From a bacterium (GTDB lineage: Bacteria > Bacillota > Clostridia > Oscillospirales > Acutalibacteraceae), in contig JALFLK010000009.1 of assembly GCA_022774755.1 (NCBI GenBank), positions 124,001 through 188,000 on the forward strand: 64,000 bases of DNA. Direction: 5' to 3'. The position numbers and the translations under genes are program-made. Positions within the stretch are counted from its first letter, which is position 1; each line of letters begins with the position of its first letter. The notes under the pieces were generated by a model, which saw only the letters and a program-made list of their open reading frames with translations, ran no database searches and was not told the origin of the DNA. Below are positions 34,613 through 44,021 of the stretch, in pieces.

Positions 34613-36031
34613 TCAGTTGTTTTCAAAGAACGAGTAGAATGCCTTGTACGCCATATAAACATCTACCTTTGAAATAATCTCAAAGGGTGCGTGCATGGAA
34701 AGTACCGGAACGCCCAAATCTACAACATCTACATTCATATTGGCAACATATTTTGCGATAGTTCCGCCGCCGCCCTGGTCAACCTTGCCAAGCTCGCCAA
34801 CCTGCCAGAGAATGTGGTTTTTCTCAAGCATAGCGCGGATTTCTCCCATATATTCGGCAGAAGCGTCAGATGTATCGTACTTGCCGCCGTGACCTGTATA
34901 TTTTGAAATTATTACGCCTCGGTTAATATAAGAGCTGTTATTTTCCTCGTAAACAGAAGCATAGGTGGGGTCAAAAGCTGCGCTTACATCGGCAGAAAGG
35001 CATTTGCTTCTTGACAGCGCCCTGTAACCCTCAATTCCGTCAGCGCCGGCAAGGTCGTAAATGAAGAATCGCAAAAAGTCGCTCTGCATACCCGTGTTGC
35101 CGTCGCTTCCGACTTCTTCTTTATCGGTAAGATAGGTGATTGCGGTCTTTTCCGGTTTGTCACAGTTAAGAGCCGCCATAAGAGCAGGATAAGCACAAAC
35201 CTTATCGTCATGACCGTAACCGCCCAGCATACTTCTGTCAAAGCCGATATCTCTTGTTTTAAATGACGGTACAAGGCACAGCTCCGCAGAAAGGAAGTCG
35301 TCCTCTTTTATTCCGTACTTCTTATTTAAAATGTTTAAGACATTCAGCTTTACAAGCTCTGTTTCGTCATCCTTTGTGTCATAGGGACGAGAACCCACAA
35401 GAACATTCATATCTTCGCCGGTAAAAGCCTTGTTCATAGGCTTAGTGCTTTGCTGTTGAGCCAAATGGGGAAGAAGGTCGGTAATGCAGAAGCAAGGCTC
35501 GTCGTCGCTGTCGCCTAAGCAAATATCAACCTTTGTTCCGTCAAGCTTTACAACCGTACCGTGGAGAGTAAGGGGAATTGAGGTCCACTGATACTTTTTT
35601 AATCCGCCGTAGTAGTGGGTTTTAAAGAGAGCAAGGTCGTTTTTTTCATAAAGAGGATTCGGCTTTAAATCAATTCTCGGTGAATCAATGTGGGCTATTG
35701 CAAGATTTGCGCCGTCCTTAACACCGTTTTTTCCTATAACAGCCAGCGCAACCGCCTTGTCACGGTTTACGAGATAAACTTTATCGCCGGGCTTGTATTT
35801 TTTGTCCTGCTTAAATTCCTTAAATCCCGCTTCTTTCGCAAGATTAACCGTGTATCGCACAGCCTCACGCTCAATAGGTGAGTTGTCAAGAAATTTTACA
35901 TATCCTTTGCAGAATTCGTCAGCTTTTTTAATTTCTTCCTTAGAAATTGATTTAATTCCTTGGTCGGAGTTCATCATAAGCTCTTCTTTAAGCTTTTTTG
36001 TTTTTGATTTTTCATCTTTCTTTTCGGACAT
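34613..36031 (-). CDS. M18-family aminopeptidase
   Basis: 472-residue zinc aminopeptidase of family M18. Metal and catalytic motifs in order: AHIDSPRID, GGYGHDDKVC, TDKEEVGSDG and the C-terminal SMHAPFEIISK histidine. The N-terminus is lysine-rich and charged. Probably a cytoplasmic dodecameric peptidase removing N-terminal residues from peptides. Single gene with its own terminator; ribosome site AGGAGG-like precedes ATG 36031. Confidence 0.92.
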   Translation of the reverse strand: MSEKKDEKSKTKKLKEELMMNSDQGIKSISKEEIKKADEFCKGYVKFLDNSPIEREAVRYTVNLAKEAGFKEFKQDKKYKPGDKVYLVNRDKAVALAVIGKNGVKDGANLAIAHIDSPRIDLKPNPLYEKNDLALFKTHYYGGLKKYQWTSIPLTLHGTVVKLDGTKVDICLGDSDDEPCFCITDLLPHLAQQQSTKPMNKAFTGEDMNVLVGSRPYDTKDDETELVKLNVLNILNKKYGIKEDDFLSAELCLVPSFKTRDIGFDRSMLGGYGHDDKVCAYPALMAALNCDKPEKTAITYLTDKEEVGSDGNTGMQSDFLRFFIYDLAGADGIEGYRALSRSKCLSADVSAAFDPTYASVYEENNSSYINRGVIISKYTGHGGKYDTSDASAEYMGEIRAMLEKNHILWQVGELGKVDQGGGGTIAKYVANMNVDVVDLGVPVLSMHAPFEIISKVDVYMAYKAFYSFFENN

Positions 36032-36111
36032 ATTTATCCTCCTTAACTGTAATAAAATGTAATTGAAATCAGCGCAGAGTGTTAGAACACACGCTTTTGT
36101 TTATGTTTATT

Positions 36112-36717
36112 TTAGCTGAAATACAGCTCTTTATACTTTGCTTTGGCAGACAAAACCTTGTCAACATAAGCGTCGGTTTCGGGATAGGGAATGTTGTCAA
36201 GGGTAACGCCGTCGGAACTGTAATCGGGATTTTCAAGCCATTCTCCCACCACAAAGCCTGCGTTATAGGCGGCAATAGCCGTCTGCTCGGTGCCGTATAA
36301 ATCCAAAAAATATCTCAAAAGATAACAACCGTAATCGATGTTGATTTCAGGGGTAAAGAGGTCGCTTTCAGTATATTTTCCGTCAACTCCCCGTATTGTC
36401 TGAAGCCAATCAAAGGAATCGGGCATAATCTGCATCAAGCCTTTTGCGCCCACATACGACTCCGCATCAGGGTCAAAGTTGCTTTCTGTTTTGATAATAC
36501 CGAATATAAGCTCCTCCTTAAGATTGTAATCCTTGGAGGCTTTTTCAACATATTCCTTATAATCCAGAGGATACATTGCGTTTGAAACGCTCTTTTGCGA
36601 TTCGGACATAAGATATACAGAAAATAAAATTGCCGTCGCAGAAACAGCCAGAACTAAAATCCAGGCAACTGGTTTCGGTATTACTTTAACTTTTTTATTA
36701 TGTACGGGGCGAGCCAA
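36112..36717 (-). CDS. Membrane-anchored lytic transglycosylase (SLT/GH23)
   Basis: 201 residues: one N-terminal membrane anchor (about 15-38) and an SLT domain with the catalytic glutamate in IIKTESNFDP, then GAKGLMQIMP and AAYNAG. It should cleave peptidoglycan to 1,6-anhydro products at the outer membrane face; the Slt70-type domain is complete. The TTG at 36717 (7 bases after AGGAG, 4 bases past the coaE stop) is preferred to a TTG at 36738 inside coaE. Confidence 0.88.
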   Translation of the reverse strand: MARPVHNKKVKVIPKPVAWILVLAVSATAILFSVYLMSESQKSVSNAMYPLDYKEYVEKASKDYNLKEELIFGIIKTESNFDPDAESYVGAKGLMQIMPDSFDWLQTIRGVDGKYTESDLFTPEINIDYGCYLLRYFLDLYGTEQTAIAAYNAGFVVGEWLENPDYSSDGVTLDNIPYPETDAYVDKVLSAKAKYKELYFS

Positions 36718-36721
36718 AAAA

Positions 36722-37330
36722 TCACTCCTGTTTTTCAATTATGTTCAAAACTTCGTCCGCCTTTGCATAAAGAGACTGCAAATCGGAATCGTTGTATATG
36801 CAAAAATCCGAACGCTTTTTGTAGTATTCGTCGGGCATTTGAGCGTTTATCCTTTCAAGCGCCTGTTTTGAATTTATGTTATCACGGGCTTTTATTCTGT
36901 CTATGCGTATTTGTTTGGGACAAATCACCGATATTACAAAATCGCACATCATATCGCCGTTGCTCTCCAAAAGCTGGGGAGCGTCATAAATAAATCGTGA
37001 AACGCCTATTTGAGAAAGCTCACGGAGCTTCTTAAAAACCTCTAAATATACAAAGGGATGAGTAATATCGTTTAACAGCTGTGTCTGCTCCTTGTTTGCA
37101 AAGGCGAGAGAGGCAAGCTTTTTTCTGTCAAGAGAGCCGTCGGGATTGATTATTTCATTTCCGAAAGCGCCGGCAAGAGTTTTAAGGCATACGCTGTGGG
37201 GGGAAGTAACCTGACGTGCGATTTTGTCTGCGTTAATAATCGTATAGCCTTGTTTTGCAAAATATTCTGCAATGAGTGTTTTTCCGGAACCGGTAGGCCC
37301 CGTAAGACCGATTATTTTAAATTTCCGCAA
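36722..37330 (-). CDS. coaE: Dephospho-CoA kinase
   Basis: Last step of coenzyme A synthesis. 202 residues with P-loop GLTGPTGSGKT at the N-terminus, INADKIAR, and the LID region RIKARDNI. TTG start with GAGGTG 7 bases upstream, overlapping the end of the upstream gene by 14 bases; co-transcribed from prfA. Confidence 0.93.
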   Translation of the reverse strand: MRKFKIIGLTGPTGSGKTLIAEYFAKQGYTIINADKIARQVTSPHSVCLKTLAGAFGNEIINPDGSLDRKKLASLAFANKEQTQLLNDITHPFVYLEVFKKLRELSQIGVSRFIYDAPQLLESNGDMMCDFVISVICPKQIRIDRIKARDNINSKQALERINAQMPDEYYKKRSDFCIYNDSDLQSLYAKADEVLNIIEKQE

Positions 37331-38351
37331 GGTCTTTCACCTCAAATCCTGCCGCTCTGATAAGTCTGTTATAAACAGCCAGCCCAACGCCGTTTATATC
37401 GGGGCATCTGGCGTAGACGGCAGTTATTTCCGGGTTAAGGTCAATTTGCCTAAGCACATCAAAAAGCCTGTGAGCCTGTTGGGCGCTGTCTGATTTACTG
37501 CCCAGCAAAAACTTATTTCCTTTGATAAACGGTGCGTCCTCATCATAGCATATTACTGCCCTATTGCTGTGGGAATTAGCATTTACAAAATCGTAAAAAT
37601 CCCTGTTGCCGCCCTTTAAGATGGTTACATTTGCCTTCGGAGCGTAGTGCTTGTATTTCATTCCGGGACTTGCTGCTCTTCTGCCTTCTTTCAGTTTGTG
37701 AAGAACAGCGTCATCAAGAGCAACCTCGCCTAATGCGTCCCTGAGCTGTTCAAGGGTTATTCCGCCGGGGCGCAGAAGTCTTGGGGGATTTTCGGTAAGG
37801 GTTATTACCGTGCTTTCAAGCCCCACATTACAAATACCGCCGTCAATAATAGCAGGGATTTTACCCTTTAAATCCCTCATAACGTGTTGGGGCGTTGTAG
37901 GACTGGGACTGCCGGAAAGATTCGCTGAGGGAGCCGCAACAGGCAGCCCTGCAAAGCTGATGAGCTTTTGTGCAACAGGATGCGACGGAAAGCGAAGAGC
38001 CACGGTGTCAAGTCCTGCGCTGACTTCGTCGGGCACGGCTTTGCCTTTTTTTACAATCATTGTCAGCGGACCCGGCCAAAACTTTTCCGCAAGAATTTTT
38101 GCATATTCGGGGATTTCTTCTGCAAGGGAGAATTTTTCAATTTGAGAAACATCACTTATATGAACAATCAGCGGATTATCCGCCGGTCTGCCCTTTGCTT
38201 TAAAAATATCCAGAACAGCCTTTGGGTTAAGGGCGTTTGCGCCGAGACCGTAAACAGTTTCCGTAGGCATTCCCACAAGACCGCCGTTTTTGATTATTTC
38301 GGCGGCTTTTTTTATATCTTCATCAGTATCTTTAAGCAAAACAGTATTCAT
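37317..38351 (-). CDS. Threonylcarbamoyl-AMP synthase (Sua5 type)
   Basis: Makes threonylcarbamoyl-AMP for t6A modification of tRNAs reading ANN codons. 344 residues: YrdC domain (GGLVGMPTETVYGLGANA, KGRPADNPLIVH, PSANLSGSPSPT) followed by the C-terminal Sua5 domain (SPGMKYKHYAP linker). This long form corresponds to YwlC of Bacillus. It follows prfA by four bases, the usual Firmicutes pairing. Confidence 0.94.
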   Translation of the reverse strand: MNTVLLKDTDEDIKKAAEIIKNGGLVGMPTETVYGLGANALNPKAVLDIFKAKGRPADNPLIVHISDVSQIEKFSLAEEIPEYAKILAEKFWPGPLTMIVKKGKAVPDEVSAGLDTVALRFPSHPVAQKLISFAGLPVAAPSANLSGSPSPTTPQHVMRDLKGKIPAIIDGGICNVGLESTVITLTENPPRLLRPGGITLEQLRDALGEVALDDAVLHKLKEGRRAASPGMKYKHYAPKANVTILKGGNRDFYDFVNANSHSNRAVICYDEDAPFIKGNKFLLGSKSDSAQQAHRLFDVLRQIDLNPEITAVYARCPDINGVGLAVYNRLIRAAGFEVKDLAEI

Positions 38352-38355
38352 AAAA

Positions 38356-39432
38356 TCAGTCTTTCATACTATTTTTGAGTTTTTCTGCTCTGTCGGCGGC
38401 AATAAGAGGCTCAATCAAAAGCTCCAGTCCGCCGTCAAGCACTTCTTCAAGTTTATATATTGTCAGCCCGATTCTGTGGTCGGTAACTCTGCTTTGGGGG
38501 TAGTTATATGTGCGTATTCTTTCGCTTCTGTCGCCTGTGCCCACCTGACTTTTTCTTTCGGCGGCAATTTCACCCTGCTGTTTTGTAACTTCTGCGTCCA
38601 GCAGACGGCTTTTAAGTACTCGCATAGCTTTGTCCTTGTTTTTATGTTGACTTCTCTCGTCCTGACATTCCACTACCGTTCCCGTAGGAATATGGGTGAT
38701 TCTGATGGCGGAGGAGGTTTTGTTTATGTGCTGACCGCCTGCGCCGCTGCTGCGGAATGTGTCGATTTTCAGGTCGTTGGGGTTTATCTCCAGCTCAACG
38801 TCGTCAGCCTCGGGCAAAACAGCAACGGTTACCGTGGAGGTGTGAATTCTTCCCTGACTTTCGGTTTCGGGAACACGCTGAACACGGTGTACTCCGCTTT
38901 CGTATTTCAGCAGTGAGTAAGCACCGTCGCCCTCAATCATAAAGGAAATTTCCTTGTAGCCTCCAAGCTCGGTTTCGTTTGTGTTGATTACATCAATTTT
39001 AAAGCCGTTTTTTTCGGCGTACATACTGTACATTCTGAATAAAACAGAGCAAAACAGCGCCGCCTCTTCACCGCCTGCTCCGCCTCTGATTTCCACAATA
39101 ACGTTTTTGTCGTCGTTGGGGTCTTTGGGAAGAAGCAAAATTTTCAGCTCATCGCTTAATGATTCCAGCAGAGCCTTCGACTCGTCAAGCTCTGACTGTG
39201 CCATTTTCTTAAATTCCGGGTCAGACGAGGAATCGTTCAATATTTCCAGAGCCTCGTCGGCGCACTCCTGCGCTTTTTTGTACTCCCGGTACTTTTGAAC
39301 AATAGGCTCTATGGACTTGATTTCTTTCATTATTTTTTGATATTCGTCTGCATTAGAAGCCACCGAAGGGTCATAGAGCTTTGTGTTAAGTTCGCAGAAT
39401 CTTTTATCAAAAATTTCTATTTTTTCAAACAA
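38356..39432 (-). CDS. prfA: Peptide chain release factor 1
   Basis: Recognises UAA/UAG stop codons. 358 residues: PCRF domain, the stop-codon motif in [10 protein letters not shown] (PxT type of RF1) and GGQ in [12 protein letters not shown], whose glutamine is the target of PrmC. TTG start with AAAGGAAG upstream. First gene of the prfA-sua5-coaE-transglycosylase operon. Confidence 0.96.
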   Translation of the reverse strand: MFEKIEIFDKRFCELNTKLYDPSVASNADEYQKIMKEIKSIEPIVQKYREYKKAQECADEALEILNDSSSDPEFKKMAQSELDESKALLESLSDELKILLLPKDPNDDKNVIVEIRGGAGGEEAALFCSVLFRMYSMYAEKNGFKIDVINTNETELGGYKEISFMIEGDGAYSLLKYESGVHRVQRVPETESQGRIHTSTVTVAVLPEADDVELEINPNDLKIDTFRSSGAGGQHINKTSSAIRITHIPTGTVVECQDERSQHKNKDKAMRVLKSRLLDAEVTKQQGEIAAERKSQVGTGDRSERIRTYNYPQSRVTDHRIGLTIYKLEEVLDGGLELLIEPLIAADRAEKLKNSMKD

Positions 39433-39483
39433 ATATATCTTCCTTTACATAAGCGCAGCTGCGCCGTAAATATAATTTGCACT

Positions 39484-39672
39484 TTATTCCTGCGGGTTTG
39501 AGAGGATTTTTTTAATATTTTTTTCCGCCTTGCTTCTGGGAATCATAAATTGATGACCGCATTTTTCACATTGAAGCTTAAAATCCATACCGACTCTCAA
39601 AACTAAAAAGTTTTTGCAGGAGCAGGGGTGGGGCTTTTTCATTTCCAGTCTGTCGCCAACCTTGATGTCCAC
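39484..39672 (-). CDS. DUF951 zinc-ribbon protein
   Basis: 62 residues once started at the GTG at 39672 (GGAGG upstream), giving the typical DUF951 N-terminus VDIKVGDRLEMKKPHPC. Cysteines CSC and CEKC plus GHQFMIPRSK match the family, which is near-universal in Firmicutes and of unknown function. It sits between hflX and prfA. Confidence 0.9.
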   Translation of the reverse strand: MDIKVGDRLEMKKPHPCSCKNFLVLRVGMDFKLQCEKCGHQFMIPRSKAEKNIKKILSNPQE

Positions 39673-39823
39673 AAAAACACCTCCAAAACAGATAACAGTC
39701 GTCAAAAATATTACTTCTTATAATTATACTACTTTGTTAATAAAATATCAAGCCGTGCAAAAGCTGAGGCTTATTTGAAAATTTACAGTTTTCAAGGAAT
39801 TTTCATAACCTTAAAACAGGCAC

Positions 39824-41074
39824 TCAGTCAATTTTGTATTGCTCCAGAAGAGCGTAGGTTTTTTTGTCAACCAATGCGTCGGTTCTTATTCCGTCGCTAA
39901 GGTATTCTTCTGAGAAAACCGTGCCGTTTTTTCGGATTTCCGCTGAAAGTCCGCCTTTTGAAAATGGGATAAGGAACACCGCCCGTATTTTTTTTACGGG
40001 AAGATTACTTTCTATTGCATTGAGAAGCTCGGGAATACCCCTGTTGTATTTTGCGCTGATTCTCACACAGTTTTCGCCTAACGGCAGCAGCATATCCTCC
40101 TGCAAAAGGTCGCATTTATTAAAAACGGTAATAATCGGCGTGTCACCGCATCCAAGCTCGTACAGCAAGTCCTTTGTAACCTGCATATGCACTCTTGCCT
40201 CTTCACTGCTTGCGTCGCATACATTCAAAATTATATCGGAGTTTGCCGCCTCCTCAAGGGTGGACTTAAACGCTTCTACAAGATGATGAGGGAGCCGTCT
40301 GATAAGCCCAACGGTATCAATAAGCATAACCGTGTTGCCCTGCGGTAGTTTCAGCGCTCTTGAGGTTGGGTCAAGGGTTGCGAACAACTTATCCTGGGCA
40401 AGCACGCCTGCGTCTGTCAGCAGGTTCATCAGGGTGCTTTTGCCAGCGTTTGTGTAGCCCACTATGGCAACGGTTACAACGCCTTCCTTTTCACGCCTTG
40501 TACGCAGGCGATTGCGGTGTTTTTCAACATCGTTTAATTGTTCTTTCAGGCTTTCCATACGCTTTCTGATGTGGCGTCTGTCTGTTTCAAGCTTTGTTTC
40601 GCCGGGACCTCTTGTGCCGATTCCTCCGCCCAGACGGGACATTTCAATTCCTTTACCCGTAAGTCTTGGCAAAAGGTACTTAAGCTGAGCCAGCTCAACC
40701 TGAAGTTTGCCCTCTTTGGATTTTGCCCTCAGTGCAAAAATGTCAAGAATCAGCATTGTTCTGTCGATTACCCTTATTTCTGTTTCTGACTCAATGTTTT
40801 TGATTTGTGAGGGAGTAAGCTCGCTGTCGAAAACAAGCAAATCAATTTCATTTGCTTTTGAGGCTTCTTTGATTTCCAAAAGCTTTCCGCTTCCTACAAA
40901 GGTTGCGCTTTCGGGCTTAGCAAGCTTTTGACAAACGGAAATTACAGGCTCTGCGCCTGCGCTTTTTACAAGCTCAAACAGCTCCTCAAGGGACGCTTCT
41001 GCGTCAAAATCCCCTGTATCCACGCTTATGAGCATTGCTCTTGTTATTTTTTCTTCGTTGCTTTTCAGCTCCAT
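39824..41074 (-). CDS. hflX: Ribosome-splitting GTPase HflX
   Basis: 416 residues: N-terminal HflX domain ending in GIGTRGPGETKLETDRRHI, G1 GYTNAGKSTL, DTVGLIRRLP (G3), and NKCD (G4). HflX separates ribosomal subunits or rescues stalled ribosomes under stress. The ribosome site AAGGAG precedes ATG 41074. Transcribed divergently from nadB. Confidence 0.95.
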   Translation of the reverse strand: MELKSNEEKITRAMLISVDTGDFDAEASLEELFELVKSAGAEPVISVCQKLAKPESATFVGSGKLLEIKEASKANEIDLLVFDSELTPSQIKNIESETEIRVIDRTMLILDIFALRAKSKEGKLQVELAQLKYLLPRLTGKGIEMSRLGGGIGTRGPGETKLETDRRHIRKRMESLKEQLNDVEKHRNRLRTRREKEGVVTVAIVGYTNAGKSTLMNLLTDAGVLAQDKLFATLDPTSRALKLPQGNTVMLIDTVGLIRRLPHHLVEAFKSTLEEAANSDIILNVCDASSEEARVHMQVTKDLLYELGCGDTPIITVFNKCDLLQEDMLLPLGENCVRISAKYNRGIPELLNAIESNLPVKKIRAVFLIPFSKGGLSAEIRKNGTVFSEEYLSDGIRTDALVDKKTYALLEQYKID

Positions 41075-41157
41075 ATGGATTACTCCTTGCTAAAATTACG
41101 CTTGTTATAGGCGTAAATTACTTGTAAATATTTATAGGCGATTTCTTCTTAAATATA

Positions 41158-41187
41158 TTGAAACTTTACTGTAAAATGTAGTATAAT
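41158..41187 (+). promoter_or_regulatory. nadB promoter
   Basis: TTGAAA (41158-41163) and TATAAT (41182-41187), spacer 18 bases. A small palindrome TTTACTGTAAA lies in the spacer; a repressor site is possible but not matched to a known regulator. Confidence 0.6.
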
Positions 41188-41232
41188 ATAAATTAAAGAT
41201 TTTGTAAACTTAATTTAACAGGGGTCTTAATT

Positions 41233-42702
41233 ATGGATAATCGGTACGATGTTGTAATAGTCGGCACGGGGGTTGCGGGATTATACGCCGCACTTCAGTT
41301 TTCATCCGAATACAAGGTTTTGCTTCTTGCAAAGCGTGAGCTGACTCTCTCAAACAGTTCTTTGGCTCAGGGCGGAGTTGCGGCTGTTTTGGATAAAAAC
41401 AACGATAATTACAAACTTCACATTGCAGATACCCTTATTGCAGGCAAATACAAAAATAATCTGTCGGCTGTTGAAAAGCTTGTTACCGAAGGTCCCGACG
41501 ATGTTCTCAGGCTCAAAGAAATGGGCGTCGAATTTGACCTTGAACAGGACGGCAAGCTGTCTAAAACGCTGGAGGCAGGCCATTCCCGCCACAGAATTGT
41601 CCATCATAAAGACTCAACGGGCAAGGCGATAGTGGACAAGCTGTTGAGCGTTGTTGAAAAAAAGCCTAATGTTACAATTTGCGAGGATTCAATAGTTTAT
41701 GCAATAGAAAAGGTGGAAAACGGCTTTTGCGTTTGTTACCTTCAAGACGGACAAAACCTAAGGGTATGCTGTAATTTTACAATTATATGCACAGGCGGTA
41801 TAGGCAGAGTTTATAAGTACACCACAAATTCCGCCATAGCCACAGGCGACGGAATCGCATTTGCCTATATGCTGGGTGCCAAGATTAAGCATTTGTCAAG
41901 GGTGCAGTTTCATCCCACGGCCTTTGCCGCAGAGAAAAACCGGGAGCGTTTCCTTATCAGCGAGGCTGTAAGGGGCGAGGGCGCTGTGCTGCTTAATTGT
42001 AACGGCAGGCGTTTTGCCTTTGATTATGATGAAAGGGGAGAGCTTGCCCCCAGAGATGTTGTTTCAAATGCAATTATGCTTGAAGCAAAAAAAACAAACA
42101 GCGAGAATTTTTATCTTGATATTACCGATAAAGACCCGGAATTTTTAAAACGGCGTTTTCCTATGATTTACAGCAGATGCTTAGAGGAGGGCGTGGATAT
42201 TACAAAGGACAGAATTCCCGTGTTCCCCTGTCAGCACTACCTTATGGGAGGAATAAATGTTGACCTTAACGCAAGAACCTCTGTAGATGGCTTATACGCC
42301 GCAGGCGAATGTTCCCACACGGGAGTACACGGCGCAAACCGCCTTGCAAGCAACTCATTGCTTGAAGCGCTGGTATTTTCAAGGAGCGCCGCCGATGATA
42401 TTATGGAGCATATACGCAAAAACGGCAGACAGCCTTTGGACGATATGCCTGAGGAAATCCCCGTTACCGGCAAAAAACTTCCCTCGGGAATCAGAACAAG
42501 AATCCGTGAAATAATGCAGGATACATATTTTGTTATTCCCAAAAAAGAAAAATTTGAGGAAAGCTACCGTGAGGTTGACGAAATTCTAAGCAAGCTTATA
42601 TCGGAAAAATACGAAATTACCGCCGACTATGTTGAGGCACGAAGTCTTGCAATAGTGGCAGGAATTATACTTGACGAACTCAGAGAGGGAATTAACTTAT
42701 GA
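41233..42702 (+). CDS. nadB: L-aspartate oxidase
   Basis: Flavoenzyme making iminoaspartate, the first step of de novo NAD synthesis. 489 residues: FAD motif VVIVGTGVAGLYAA, SSLAQGGVAA, HSRHRIVHHKD and the substrate region HPTAF, GARGEG-like VRGEGAVLLN, and GEcSHTGVHGANRLASNSLLE. nadA (quinolinate synthase) is not in the window, although it often precedes nadB. Confidence 0.95.
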   Translation: MDNRYDVVIVGTGVAGLYAALQFSSEYKVLLLAKRELTLSNSSLAQGGVAAVLDKNNDNYKLHIADTLIAGKYKNNLSAVEKLVTEGPDDVLRLKEMGVEFDLEQDGKLSKTLEAGHSRHRIVHHKDSTGKAIVDKLLSVVEKKPNVTICEDSIVYAIEKVENGFCVCYLQDGQNLRVCCNFTIICTGGIGRVYKYTTNSAIATGDGIAFAYMLGAKIKHLSRVQFHPTAFAAEKNRERFLISEAVRGEGAVLLNCNGRRFAFDYDERGELAPRDVVSNAIMLEAKKTNSENFYLDITDKDPEFLKRRFPMIYSRCLEEGVDITKDRIPVFPCQHYLMGGINVDLNARTSVDGLYAAGECSHTGVHGANRLASNSLLEALVFSRSAADDIMEHIRKNGRQPLDDMPEEIPVTGKKLPSGIRTRIREIMQDTYFVIPKKEKFEESYREVDEILSKLISEKYEITADYVEARSLAIVAGIILDELREGINL

Positions 42703-43538
42703 TATTAAACCAAATTTACATTGATGAGCTTATAAAAAGGGCGTTGCTTGAGGACATTAACTACATAGACACCACCACCGATTATCTGATTCCCGAGGAA
42801 CAGCAGGGAAGCGCAGATTTTCTGGCAAAATCCGACGGCGTTTTGTGCGGTATGGAGGTTGCGTTAAGAGTTTTTCAGCTTTTACAGCCTGATGTCAAGT
42901 GCGAGGTTTACAAAAATGACGGCGACAGCCTTAAAAAAGGCGAGATTTTTGCAAAAATCCACGGCAAAACAAGAACTATCTTAAAAGGCGAAAGAACGGC
43001 TCTTAACTTAATTCAGCATATGAGCGGAATTGCAACTGCAACAAACGAAGCCGTTAAAATTGTTGAGGGTACAAACGCTTCAATAGCAGACACAAGGAAA
43101 ACCCTGCCGGGCTTAAGACCTATTCAGAAATACGCCGTAACCGTAGGCGGCGGCAGAAACCACCGCTACAATCTTTCGGATGCGGCAATGCTTAAAGATA
43201 ACCACATCGACGCAGGGGGAGGAATTGAAAATGCCGTAAAAACCCTTAAAAAACGCCTTGGCCATATGACAAAGGTTGAGCTTGAGGTTAGAAATCTTGA
43301 TGAATTACATCAGGCTCTAAATGCAGGCGTTGATGTTATTATGCTTGACAATATGAGCTGTGAAATGATGAAAGAGGCGGTTGAAATCACGGCAGGCAGA
43401 GCCTTGCTTGAGGCAAGCGGAGGAATCACCAATGAAACTCTCAGAGCCGTTGCGGAAACAGGCGTTGATATAATTTCTATCGGTGCGCTGACCCATTCCG
43501 TAAAGGCGTTTGATATATCTCTTAAAATCGAGAAATAG
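42699..43538 (+). CDS. nadC: Quinolinate phosphoribosyltransferase
   Basis: Converts quinolinate and PRPP to nicotinate mononucleotide. 279 residues with IADTRKTLPGLR, VGGGRNHRYNLSD, LKDNHI and a C-terminal EASGGI/ISIGALTHS phosphate-binding part. Four-base overlap with nadB (ATGA). Confidence 0.95.
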   Translation: MILNQIYIDELIKRALLEDINYIDTTTDYLIPEEQQGSADFLAKSDGVLCGMEVALRVFQLLQPDVKCEVYKNDGDSLKKGEIFAKIHGKTRTILKGERTALNLIQHMSGIATATNEAVKIVEGTNASIADTRKTLPGLRPIQKYAVTVGGGRNHRYNLSDAAMLKDNHIDAGGGIENAVKTLKKRLGHMTKVELEVRNLDELHQALNAGVDVIMLDNMSCEMMKEAVEITAGRALLEASGGITNETLRAVAETGVDIISIGALTHSVKAFDISLKIEK

Positions 43539-43592
43539 ACAGTGCAGGTTCTACGGCGTGAGTATTATAATTCAATTGCGGAGGCTTAAACT

Positions 43593-43952
43593 ATGAAATA
43601 TCCGTGGATTGATGAATTTCTTTTAGAGAAAAAAGCCGTTACAAAGGATTTGCAGGCTGAATGGAATTGGATAAGGTACTTAATAGGCGGAAAGATGTTT
43701 GCGGCAATTTGTCTTGATGACAACGATGAGCCTTACTATATTACCCTTAAGCTGGAACCGTCGGAGGGCGAATTTTTCAGAGGTCAGTACTCCGATATTA
43801 TCCCCGGTTACTATATGAATAAAGTCCATTGGAATTCAATAAAGGCGGACGGCGATGTGCCCGATGAGCTTATGAAAGAAATGCTTGATAAATCTTACAG
43901 CTTAGTGCTTAAAGGCTTCAGCAAAAAGAAACAGCAGGAATTGCTTTTGTAA
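43593..43952 (+). CDS. MmcQ/YjbR-family protein
   Basis: 119 residues with the MmcQ/YjbR (CyaY-like fold) pattern: KMFAAICLDD, ITLKLEPSEGEFFR, IIPGYYMNKVHWNSI and DKSYSLVLKGFSKK. Family function is not established (DNA binding has been suggested). Ribosome site GGAGG precedes the ATG; it is probably co-transcribed with nadBC and ended by the hairpin at 43984-44019. Confidence 0.88.
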   Translation: MKYPWIDEFLLEKKAVTKDLQAEWNWIRYLIGGKMFAAICLDDNDEPYYITLKLEPSEGEFFRGQYSDIIPGYYMNKVHWNSIKADGDVPDELMKEMLDKSYSLVLKGFSKKKQQELLL

Positions 43953-43983
43953 CTCATTGTAATGTTATAAAATAAGCATAGAC

Positions 43984-44021
43984 AAAACACCTTGTTCATA
44001 TTTATGAGCGAGGTGTTTTTT
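43984..44021 (+). terminator. Hairpin ending at the dacF start codon
   Basis: A 16-bp stem (43984-43999 with 44004-44019, two G-T pairs, 4-base loop) followed by T residues. It looks like the terminator of the nad operon, but its right arm also contains the GAGGTG ribosome site of the next gene, whose ATG begins at 44022. Confidence 0.75.
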